Source of the DNA: an uncultured Coprococcus sp.
Lineage (GTDB): Bacteria; Bacillota; Clostridia; Lachnospirales; Lachnospiraceae
Assembly (NCBI GenBank): GCA_900548315.1
Contig: URJU01000146.1
Coordinates: 1 to 5,268, forward strand
Length of the DNA stretch: 5,268 nucleotides
Reading direction: 5' to 3'
Shown here: positions 1 to 4,977 of the stretch, piece by piece
How the letters are laid out: every line of letters starts with the position of its first letter
How positions within the stretch are numbered: the stretch's first letter is position 1
Program-made: the position numbers and the translations under genes
The notes under the pieces: generated by a model
Told to the model about the DNA's origin: nothing
Seen by the model: only the letters and a program-made list of their open reading frames with translations
Database searches by the model: none

Positions 1-36
1 TTATCGTCGGCAGCGTCAGATGTGTATAAGAGACAG
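1..36 (+). other. Nextera i5-side sequencing adapter (artefact)
   Basis: Positions 4-17 read TCGTCGGCAGCGTC and 18-36 read AGATGTGTATAAGAGACAG. Together they are the standard Nextera read-1 transposase adapter, and the second part is the 19-bp Tn5 mosaic end. The first three bases (TTA) would be the tail of an i5 index; from memory this fits S521. This is library DNA, not genome, and should be trimmed. Genomic sequence begins at 37. Confidence 0.98.
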
Positions 37-43
37 CTTCTAA

Positions 44-82
44 ATATTACCACACTGATGTGTGTATGTCAACAACTTTTTT
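44..82 (-). promoter_or_regulatory. Strong promoter P1, pointing off the left end
   Basis: On the minus strand there is an A6 tract (77-82, UP-element-like), a perfect TTGACA -35 box (67-72), a 17-bp spacer, and the -10 box TAATAT (44-49) preceded by TGG, giving an extended -10. Transcription would start near 37, exactly where the adapter begins, so the gene it drives is not in the window. The spacer holds a small inverted repeat, CACAC-TGAT-GTGTG (51-64). Its layout closely matches the second promoter at 173-212. Tandem A-tract/TTGACA promoters of this kind are typical of rRNA or other very highly expressed operons; that identity is inference. Confidence 0.6.
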
Positions 83-124
83 CACATACTTTACAACCAT
101 ATCTCAATGACAGATTGTGTTATA

Positions 125-178
125 TATCTATAAAAGCTGTCGTTTGCTGTCTGCTCACGCGACAACTTTTATAAGATA
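125..178. repeat. Long imperfect inverted repeat between the tandem promoters
   Basis: The arm at 125-142 (TATC then TATAAAAGCTGTCG) pairs with 160-178 (CGACAACTTTTATA, a one-base bulge, then GATA). This gives about 18 pairs with one G-U/mismatch position, around a 17-nt loop. It overlaps the -10 box of promoter P2 and its first transcribed bases. No U-tract follows on either strand, so it does not look like a terminator. It could be a protein-binding site or a 5'-leader hairpin of the P2 transcript; its role is unknown. Confidence 0.5.
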
Positions 179-212
179 CCACCACTGCACTCTTATGTCA
201 AGGACTTTTTTT
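173..212 (-). promoter_or_regulatory. Strong promoter P2, tandem with P1
   Basis: On the minus strand there is an A7 tract (206-212), a perfect TTGACA (196-201), a 17-bp spacer, and the -10 box TATCTT (173-178) preceded by TGG (extended -10). Transcription would start near 166 and run leftward. It shares the A-tract, the GT before the -35 box, TTGACATA and TGGTA with P1, whose -10 box lies 129 bp downstream. This points to a duplicated promoter pair serving one downstream gene or operon outside the window. Confidence 0.55.
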
Positions 213-221
213 ATTTATCTG

Positions 222-239
222 ACAATTGTGTGCAATTGT
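222..239. repeat. Short inverted repeat after the oxidoreductase gene
   Basis: ACAATTG (222-228) and CAATTGT (233-239) form a 7-bp AT-rich stem with a 4-nt loop, 39 bp beyond the stop codon of the oxidoreductase. On the transcribed strand it is followed by A-rich rather than T-rich sequence, so it is a poor intrinsic terminator. I see no other terminator for that gene. The 8-bp palindrome ACAATTGT occurs again at 1379-1386, next to the oxidoreductase promoter. Confidence 0.3.
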
Positions 240-277
240 TGCAAACCGCACTCGCAGCATCAAATCTGCTAATCAGT

Positions 278-1249
278 CTAGTCTTCCTCTGGATATGTGA
301 ATCCCCATGATCTTCTAAACTCTGTCATCATATCCATGACATCCTTTGTATAGCTCAGATACATATCGCCATCTCCAGATATTGCTTTTTCCATATCCTG
401 AAGTTCATAAGCAAGAGCATCCGCATTATCACCTGCCGCCACGGTTTCGATTCGTCCTGTATCCGTGTAGGTGACTTTCGCCTCCCATGCCCTTGGATAC
501 TCCAACACTTCTATATACCCTTTTTCGCATGATACCATTCCACGTTTCGGCTGTTTTGAGTGGAGTGACAGCATAACAGTTGCCATCTGTCCTTCCTTAT
601 TCATAAGCAACAGCCCTGCCTGCTCATCTACTCCTGTAGGAGCCGGCTTAACCTGTGAAAGAAGTCTGTCTGGCTTTGAGTCCATGAACCACCTTATAAA
701 CGACAGAGCATACACTCCTATATCCAGCATTGCTCCTCCCGCAAGATTTCTATTGAAAAATCGATTGCTCATATCATAGTCCTTGAAACTTCCAAAGTTC
801 ATGGTTATAAGATTGACTCTGCCAAGTGTGCCTGAGTCCAACAACTCTCTGAGTTTCCTGTATATCGGCATATGATAAATAGTCATTGCCTCTCCTATTA
901 CCACTCCATGTTGCTTTGCCAGTTCTAACATCTCGCCTAATTCACTGCTATTCAACGTAATAGACTTCTCCACAAGTATGTGTTTTCCATTCTCTATCGC
1001 TTTTCTCATGAACTGTATATGTGTATTATGCGGAGTTGTTATATATATCACGTCCACATCCGGATCAGTGAACATTTCATTATAGTTGGAATATACTTTC
1101 CCTATGCCATATTTCTCAGCAAACGTTACGGCCTTGTCATATGTCCTGTTTCCCACAGCATAAATATTTTTGCCATTCTTTTGGAGTGCCACCGCCATCT
1201 CATTTGCTATAACACCTGTTCCGAGAACTGCCCATTTGATATCCTTCAT
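278..1249 (-). CDS. Gfo/Idh/MocA family oxidoreductase (dihydrodiol-dehydrogenase-like)
   Basis: This gene encodes a predicted cytoplasmic NAD(P)-dependent oxidoreductase of 323 aa, a normal length for the family. The N-terminal Rossmann fold shows WAVLGTGVIA (residues 6-15). P73-H74-N75-T76-H77 and the E94-K95-S96 triad follow; the family usually has EKP, so the Pro is Ser here. The C-terminal substrate domain has GGAMLDIGVY (171-180) with D176 and Y180. The DIGxY form, with Tyr where many relatives have His, is typical of the dihydrodiol-dehydrogenase-like subgroup. The substrate is probably a sugar or sugar-like alcohol but cannot be read from sequence. The ATG at 1249 is chosen because GGAGG lies 8 nt upstream. 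A longer reading to 1309 would run through that ribosome site and adds 20 residues unlike the family. The gene ends with TAG. An RpiR-type regulator lies 200 bp upstream on the same strand, suggesting a regulated sugar function. Confidence 0.9.
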   Translation of the reverse strand: MKDIKWAVLGTGVIANEMAVALQKNGKNIYAVGNRTYDKAVTFAEKYGIGKVYSNYNEMFTDPDVDVIYITTPHNTHIQFMRKAIENGKHILVEKSITLNSSELGEMLELAKQHGVVIGEAMTIYHMPIYRKLRELLDSGTLGRVNLITMNFGSFKDYDMSNRFFNRNLAGGAMLDIGVYALSFIRWFMDSKPDRLLSQVKPAPTGVDEQAGLLLMNKEGQMATVMLSLHSKQPKRGMVSCEKGYIEVLEYPRAWEAKVTYTDTGRIETVAAGDNADALAYELQDMEKAISGDGDMYLSYTKDVMDMMTEFRRSWGFTYPEED

Positions 1250-1360
1250 ATCTGTTTCCTCCATATAATATATGTATTTCCATTGCATTATTGTTGACTG
1301 CAAAAGCAACTATGTAATTTGATTTCACTTAATTCTCATGCATGTAATTTTCTTTCGCAC

Positions 1361-1389
1361 GCAATATCACACATGAAAACAATTGTCAA
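1361..1389 (-). promoter_or_regulatory. Promoter of the oxidoreductase gene
   Basis: A perfect TTGACA -35 box lies at 1384-1389 on the minus strand. The -10 box is weaker: either TATTGC (1361-1366, 17-bp spacer) or the extended form TGTGATATT, with GATATT at 1363-1368 and a 15-bp spacer. It lies about 110 bp upstream of the ATG at 1249, in the gap after the RpiR gene, so the oxidoreductase can be transcribed independently. A weak -10 with a consensus -35 would suit an activated or repressed promoter. Confidence 0.45.
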
Positions 1390-1412
1390 ATAACATATAC
1401 ATATCTTTGACA
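1384..1412. repeat. Inverted repeat TGTCAAA-N15-TTTGACA, candidate operator
   Basis: Two perfect 7-bp arms, at 1384-1390 and 1406-1412, are separated by 15 bp. Arm centres are 22 bp apart, about two helical turns, so both face the same side of DNA. The left arm contains the -35 box of the oxidoreductase promoter, so a bound dimer would interfere with or modulate polymerase. The RpiR-family regulator next door is an obvious candidate binder, but nothing in the sequence proves it. Confidence 0.35.
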
Positions 1413-1449
1413 CCCACATATCCACGTACAGCTATCAAACGCCCTGTGA

Positions 1450-2295
1450 TCATTCCTTTGTATATGCCATTGCCTGTTCATGTCTTACTATAGACTCATA
1501 TGATTCCTTTCTCATGGATGCAAGCAGCAGATAGATCATCTCTACTACCATGGTTGCTGACACCCGTGAAAAACAATATCCATCAAGAAATAATTTTTCA
1601 CGAGTTGCCGTAGTGATATGGTATGTGCTCATTTCAGCCACACTTGACTTATCACTGTTTGTAATGGAGATTGTAACCGCGCCACGACTCTTTGCAGCCT
1701 CCAATATCTGTATAACCCCTGTTGATTCCCCAGAATTCGATATCGCAATCACAACATCTTTGCCCGTAATGTTATAACTATATCCAAGTTCAGTCTCCCA
1801 TATCGGTGTCGATACCGCTCGTATTCCTATCTGACTAAGCTTATAAGACCCATCCATGGCAACTGGTATCGTGTTGCCCACTGCCGCCATGAGAACTGTA
1901 TCAGCATTGTTTATCACTTCCAATATTTTCTTTAATTCGCACCTGTCAATCATGGCAACTGTCTGCCTCAATTCCTCCATTTTATTTGACAATATGCCTC
2001 TCAGAGAACCATCTATATCGTCTACTGATATATGTCCGGATATCTCTCCTTCATCCTAAGCATCCACGAGTTCCCTTGCCAGTGATATCTTGAGATGGTG
2101 AAATCCCTTCAGTTCTATCCTCTTGCAAAACCTCGATACCGATGCCTCACTGACACCACATTCCTTAGCCAACTCCCCAACGGTCATGTCCACCACCTGT
2201 TTGGGATTTCTGACTATATAATCGCCTATTTTCTTTTCTGTATCAAAGAACGAATCCATTGATGCACATATCTGATTTATAACCGATCCTTCCAT
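1450..2295 (-). pseudogene. RpiR-family transcriptional regulator (HTH + SIS), split by an in-frame TAG
   Basis: This is one continuous reading frame of 281 sense-plus-amber codons, the usual full length of RpiR regulators. A single TAG at 2056-2058 (codon 80) interrupts it. Residues 1-79 are the HTH_6 DNA-binding domain, including ELAKECGVSEASVSRFC and GFHHLK. After the stop the same frame continues with DEGEISGHISVDDI into a complete SIS sugar-phosphate-binding domain, with the GNTIP, ISNSGES and ITNSDKSS motifs. There is no shift or deletion. Family members sense phosphosugars and control sugar genes, consistent with the downstream oxidoreductase. As written, translation gives a 79-aa HTH-only product. 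The SIS half could restart at TTG 1992 (AGAGG 4 nt upstream, rather close) or ATG 1980. The ATG at 2295 has only a weak AAGGG site 8 nt upstream. This could be a recent nonsense mutation, a sequencing error, or two separately made domains. Confidence 0.85.
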
Positions 2296-2346
2296 TTTTT
2301 CTGCCCTTTTTCTTTGTAAATGATATTCTTCAATTATTCTTTTTGC

Positions 2347-2375
2347 ATCATTTCCTTTGAAAATATTGTTTCAAA
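2347..2375 (-). promoter_or_regulatory. Candidate rpiR-type promoter with overlapping operator
   Basis: TTTGAAA (2356-2362) and TTTCAAA (2369-2375) form a perfect 7-bp inverted repeat with a 6-bp spacer. It overlaps a possible minus-strand -35 box TTGAAA (2369-2374), which lies 16 bp from a weak -10 box AATGAT (2347-2352). An alternative -10, TATCAT, lies nearer the gene but lacks a good -35. The site is 60-80 bp upstream of the RpiR start. Palindromes with GAA/TTC half-sites are known for RpiR-family regulators, so autoregulation is plausible but inferred. Confidence 0.4.
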
Positions 2376-2484
2376 TTATGTAACCAATAAATTTGTTTTC
2401 ACGTTATTCCAGTGTTTAAAATCTATTTTCATATCATATCTACAACTCTACCATTCTTATCATGTCCAGTCAAACAGATCACAT

Positions 2485-2525
2485 AAAAACAGAGCATCCG
2501 AAATAACATCCTGATGCTCTGTTTT
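2485..2525 (-). terminator. Intrinsic terminator of the FAD-dehydrogenase gene
   Basis: Arms 2486-2498 and 2513-2525 are perfectly complementary over 13 bp (GATGCTCTGTTTT and its complement) around a 14-nt loop. On the minus strand the stem runs into T5. It lies 37 bp after the TAA of the dehydrogenase gene. The opposite strand also has a short T4, so it may act weakly in both directions. It separates this gene from the RpiR regulator downstream. Confidence 0.88.
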
Positions 2526-2561
2526 GGTCGACTTTCTTCTATATAAATATATTTATCCGTT

Positions 2562-3935
2562 TTATTCGCCCTGTGCTATATTTCTGGCAACATATACACC
2601 GCTTGCAGATGCATGGGACAGCGAGTGGGTTATACCACTTCCATCGCCTATGATGTACAGTCCCTTGTATCTTGTCTCGAGCTTTTCATCAACCTCGACC
2701 TCCATGTTGTAAAACTTGACCTCCACTCCGTATAACAGTGTATCTTCATTCGCCGTTCCAGGAGCGATCTTGTCAAGTGCATATATCATCTCTATTATTC
2801 CATCCAAGATCCTCTTCGGAAGGACAAGGCTCAGATCACCCGGTGTGGCATTGAGTGTAGGTGTTATAAACGCCTCATCTATCCTGCTCTGGGTTGATCT
2901 CTGTCCTCTTATTAGATCTCCAAATCTCTGCATTATGACGCCTCCTCCCAACATATTGCTGAGTCTTGCTATGCTCTCTCCGTAACCATTTGAATCTTTG
3001 AACGGCTCAGAGAAATGCTTTGCCACAAGCAATGCAAAATTTGTATTGTCAGTCTGTTTTGCCGGATCCTCATAGCTGTGACCATTTACCGTTATGATTC
3101 CATTCGTATTTTCTGTAACAACAGCGCCCTTCGGGTTCATGCAGAAGGTTCTTACCTTATCCCCGTATTTTTCTGTTCTGTAGACTATCTTGCTCTCATA
3201 AAGTTCATCTGTCAGATGGGCAAATATAGCCGCGGGCAGCTCAACTCTAACTCCTATATCTACTCTGTTGGATTTGGTTGGCACATTAAGATCCTTGCAC
3301 ACCGTTTCCATCCATTTGCTGCCACTTCTTCCAACGGATATGATACATTTGTTACAAGCAAATGTTCCCTTCTTGCAGCATACACTATATGTTCCATCGT
3401 CTAGCTTTTCCACAGTCTGTATAGGTGTATCAAAATAGAAATCCACTTTATCCTGAAGATATGCATATAGATTTTCAAGAACTATATAATTGATATCCGT
3501 CCCAAGATGTCTCACCGAGGCATCCAGAAGATGAAGCCTATTCTGCAGGCACACCGTCTTGAATTTGGTCCCCGCAGTGGAATAAAGTTTCGTCCCTTTT
3601 CCGCCGTATTCCATGTTGATATCATCCACGTACTTCATGAGGTCTATAGCCTCACTCTTTCCAATATATTCATACAGGTTTCCACCAAAATCATTTGTTA
3701 TATTGTACTTTCCATCAGAAAATGCTCCTGCGCCTCCAAATCCACTCATGATAGAGCAGCTCTCGCACCCCACGCAACTATTGATCTTTGTACCATCTAT
3801 CGGACATTTCCTTCGTCTTAGTTCATGACCCGCCTCAAACACTGCAACCTTGAGTTTTGGGACCTGCTTTGTCAGCTCGTACGCCGAGAATATTCCTCCT
3901 GGTCCTGCCCCAATAATTATCACATCATACTTCAT
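2562..3935 (-). CDS. FAD-dependent dehydrogenase, COG2509 type
   Basis: This gene encodes a 457-aa predicted cytoplasmic flavoprotein. The N-terminal FAD-binding Rossmann motif is DVIIIGAGPGG (residues 4-14), with E34 ending the second strand. A cysteine cluster follows (C44, C54, C57, C60), then GFGGAGAFSDGK (65-76). The C-terminal FAD motif is GLYIIGDGSG (425-434), then HSLSHASASG. The Cys-loop plus GGAGxFSDGK pattern and the length are those of the uncharacterised FAD-dependent dehydrogenases of COG2509; the substrate is unknown. The ATG at 3935 is preferred because GGAGG lies 8 nt upstream. The TTG at 3950 sits against that ribosome site and is unlikely. It is a single-gene unit with its own promoter (4128-4157), a purine riboswitch in the leader, and a terminator at 2485-2525. 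The riboswitch suggests that the enzyme is needed when guanine or hypoxanthine is plentiful; that link is inference. Confidence 0.92.
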   Translation of the reverse strand: MKYDVIIIGAGPGGIFSAYELTKQVPKLKVAVFEAGHELRRRKCPIDGTKINSCVGCESCSIMSGFGGAGAFSDGKYNITNDFGGNLYEYIGKSEAIDLMKYVDDINMEYGGKGTKLYSTAGTKFKTVCLQNRLHLLDASVRHLGTDINYIVLENLYAYLQDKVDFYFDTPIQTVEKLDDGTYSVCCKKGTFACNKCIISVGRSGSKWMETVCKDLNVPTKSNRVDIGVRVELPAAIFAHLTDELYESKIVYRTEKYGDKVRTFCMNPKGAVVTENTNGIITVNGHSYEDPAKQTDNTNFALLVAKHFSEPFKDSNGYGESIARLSNMLGGGVIMQRFGDLIRGQRSTQSRIDEAFITPTLNATPGDLSLVLPKRILDGIIEMIYALDKIAPGTANEDTLLYGVEVKFYNMEVEVDEKLETRYKGLYIIGDGSGITHSLSHASASGVYVARNIAQGE

Positions 3936-4000
3936 ACACACGCCCTCCAATTTAATTTTAAAATTTTTGTAAACCTATAACTTCTCAGATATTTTTGCAT

Positions 4001-4043
4001 AAAAATATAGTTGACCACAACATTCCTTGTCGTAGTCAACTAT
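4001..4043 (-). terminator. Riboswitch terminator (expression platform)
   Basis: Arm 4028-4043 (ATAGTTGACTACGACA) pairs with 4007-4022 (TGTTGTGGTCAACTAT) through about 16 bp including G-U wobbles. The loop is AGGAA, followed by A and U5 (4001-4005). The upstream arm is made of the aptamer's P3 3' strand, J3/1 and P1 3' strand. The terminator and the ligand-bound aptamer therefore exclude each other. Ligand should block termination and let transcription reach the dehydrogenase gene, as in the pbuE-type adenine switch. Confidence 0.88.
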
Positions 4044-4089
4044 TATCGGTAGCTGGTAGATACGCCCAACCATATTATGGGCTTATACA
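4031..4089 (-). promoter_or_regulatory. Purine riboswitch aptamer, guanine/hypoxanthine type
   Basis: The parts fit the purine aptamer in order: P1 UGUA (4089-4086), J1/2 UAA, P2 GCCCAU (4082-4077), L2 AAUAUGG (4076-4070), P2' UUGGGC (4069-4064), J2/3 GUAUCUAC (4063-4056), P3 CAGCUA (4055-4050), L3 CCGAUAA (4049-4043), P3' UAGUUG (4042-4037), J3/1 AC (4036-4035), P1' UACG (4034-4031). The conserved uridines of J2/3 are present, and L2 GG can kiss L3 CC. The J3/1 specificity base (4035, position 74 in xpt numbering) is C, which selects guanine or hypoxanthine rather than adenine. P1 is only 4 bp, P2 has a U-U pair at its loop end, and L3 is CCGAUAA rather than the commoner CCGUAAA. It lies in the leader of the FAD-dehydrogenase gene and overlaps the terminator at 4001-4043. 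Confidence 0.9.
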
Positions 4090-4127
4090 TATAATTATAT
4101 TTTCTATTCGCAAATACAATCACACTA

Positions 4128-4157
4128 ATCATATCTACGATATCCTGTCTCAGTCAA
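4128..4157 (-). promoter_or_regulatory. Promoter of the riboswitch-dehydrogenase transcript
   Basis: The -35 box TTGACT (4152-4157) and -10 box TATGAT (4128-4133), each 5/6 to consensus, are separated by 18 bp on the minus strand. The start near 4121 leaves a leader of about 32 nt before the aptamer and about 185 nt before the ATG at 3935, as expected for a riboswitch leader. Confidence 0.65.
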
Positions 4158-4211
4158 ATATCTGTGTTTATATGGACATTACAACATAACCCTCCGTTCC
4201 CATCTTTAAAG

Positions 4212-4240
4212 ATTATATCATATCGCCTGTATTTTGCAAA
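4212..4240 (-). promoter_or_regulatory. Possible second, upstream promoter
   Basis: A perfect TATAAT lies at 4212-4217 on the minus strand, 17 bp from TTTGCA (4235-4240, 4/6 to the -35 consensus). It overlaps the 12-bp perfect palindrome ATCTTTAAAGAT (4202-4213). It would transcribe toward the riboswitch from about 4205, giving a second, longer leader. No open reading frame of useful size follows it before the main promoter. The weak -35 makes this tentative. Confidence 0.35.
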
Positions 4241-4281
4241 GACATCTATCTTGATCATGCTGACATTATAATGATACCTTA

Positions 4282-4851
4282 TCATAATGATACAACAATT
4301 GCTGCGATGAGTGTTCCGAGCAAAAACAATATACATATTACTAAGAGGGTTTTCATATATTTTCTCTTTTTCTTTCTCATGGATTCTAGGATACCGGTAG
4401 AATAGAACACTGCAACCAGCAATGCGCCTATTGCAATTCCAATAAGGGATCCTACCAAATAGTCATACACCGGAAGATTATTATCTCCGCCAAGCACCAA
4501 CATCACCAGTCCTGCAACGAGCGAAACCAATCCCACTATGCTGATTATACGCAATCTCATCAGCAATGTATTCTTCTCATTTTCTGCATAATCCGCTACA
4601 AGCTGCAATCTCTCTTTCTCTTCATTATTCACGTCCTCACCCGTCCTTTCTCCATCAATGATATCCCTGATATCAACATCATAAAAATCTGCCAGTTCCA
4701 CCAAAATACTGAGATCCGGCATGTTGCTGCCTGTCTCCCACCTTGATACGCTGCGATTGGTTACTCCAAACCGCTCTGCAAGTTGTTCCTGGGTAAGCTG
4801 TTTTTCTTTTCTCAGTTCTCTTAGAAATGAACCTACATTTTTCTGATCCAT
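4282..4851 (-). CDS. XRE-family HTH regulator with three C-terminal membrane helices
   Basis: The 189-aa product has an XRE/Cro-type HTH at residues 6-60 (LRELRKEKQLTQEQLAERFG, then VSRWETGSNMPD). An acidic linker at about 65-95 follows. Three hydrophobic helices lie at about 102-121, 131-150 and 168-188. The run KKKRKYMK (160-167) between helices 2 and 3, and the arginine-rich start of helix 1, put the HTH on the cytoplasmic side by the positive-inside rule. It is therefore likely a membrane-anchored DNA-binding protein; target and signal are unknown. The ATG at 4851 has an excellent AAAGGAGG site 8 nt upstream. The protein ends within helix 3 at TGA. It sits just downstream of the tuf terminator and is probably transcribed alone. 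Two pairs of 9-bp direct repeats upstream (4882-4901, 4942-4961) may be its own operators. I see no clear hairpin-plus-U terminator after it. Confidence 0.88.
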   Translation of the reverse strand: MDQKNVGSFLRELRKEKQLTQEQLAERFGVTNRSVSRWETGSNMPDLSILVELADFYDVDIRDIIDGERTGEDVNNEEKERLQLVADYAENEKNTLLMRLRIISIVGLVSLVAGLVMLVLGGDNNLPVYDYLVGSLIGIAIGALLVAVFYSTGILESMRKKKRKYMKTLLVICILFLLGTLIAAIVVSL

Positions 4852-4881
4852 ATCTGTTGCCTCCTTTCAATTGATATGGTA

Positions 4882-4901
4882 GTGTTTTTCGGGTGTTTTT
4901 C
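4882..4901. repeat. Direct repeat pair GTGTTTTTC, 11-bp period
   Basis: GTGTTTTTC occurs at 4882-4890 and 4893-4901, separated by two bases, so the copies are one helical turn apart. It lies 31 bp upstream of the XRE gene start, inside its probable 5' leader or promoter. It is a candidate tandem half-site for a DNA-binding protein, possibly the XRE protein itself. Confidence 0.4.
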
Positions 4902-4941
4902 ACAGGACACATTGCGGGAATTGGCTATTTTCAGCTAATAC

Positions 4942-4961
4942 AAGGTCAAAATAAGGTCAAA
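4942..4961. repeat. Direct repeat pair AAGGTCAAA, 11-bp period
   Basis: AAGGTCAAA occurs at 4942-4950 and 4953-4961, again with a 2-bp spacer. On the minus strand it reads TTTGACCTT twice, so each copy carries a -35-like TTGACC box. No well-spaced -10 box follows either, so the XRE promoter cannot be assigned firmly. It may be a promoter region with built-in tandem operator sites. Confidence 0.4.
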
Positions 4962-4977
4962 TCCCATTTTTTGTCAG

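Noticed and set aside
2056..2058. TAG as a recoded sense codon (pyrrolysine or other reassignment)
   Set aside because: The neighbouring oxidoreductase ends with a normal TAG at 278-280, and no insertion-signal structure is evident. A mutation or base-call error is simpler.
471..3828. Many plus-strand open frames of 60-130 codons opposite the three main genes
   Set aside because: They lie antisense to well-supported genes, lack ribosome sites and show no recognisable domains. They are shadows of the minus-strand coding pattern.
3989..4008. ATATTTTT-ATGC-AAAAATAT hairpin just after the riboswitch terminator
   Set aside because: The stem is all A-T, lacks a following U-tract and overlaps the terminator's own U-run. 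It is most likely incidental.
4031..4140. P1 of the riboswitch formed by TCGTAG at 4135-4140 with CTACGA
   Set aside because: TCGTAG lies between the -35 and -10 boxes of the promoter, so it would not be in the main transcript, and it would need a 46-nt J1/2 insertion. The UGUA/UACG pairing fits the standard aptamer layout.
4154..4336. 60-codon minus-strand frame running past the end of the XRE gene
   Set aside because: It overlaps the end of the XRE gene in another frame, has low-complexity composition with no known motif and no good ribosome site, and ends at the riboswitch promoter.
4679..4912. 77-codon minus-strand frame overlapping the XRE start
   Set aside because: It is an alternate-frame shadow of the HTH-coding region. 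The strong AAAGGAGG site serves the ATG at 4851 instead.
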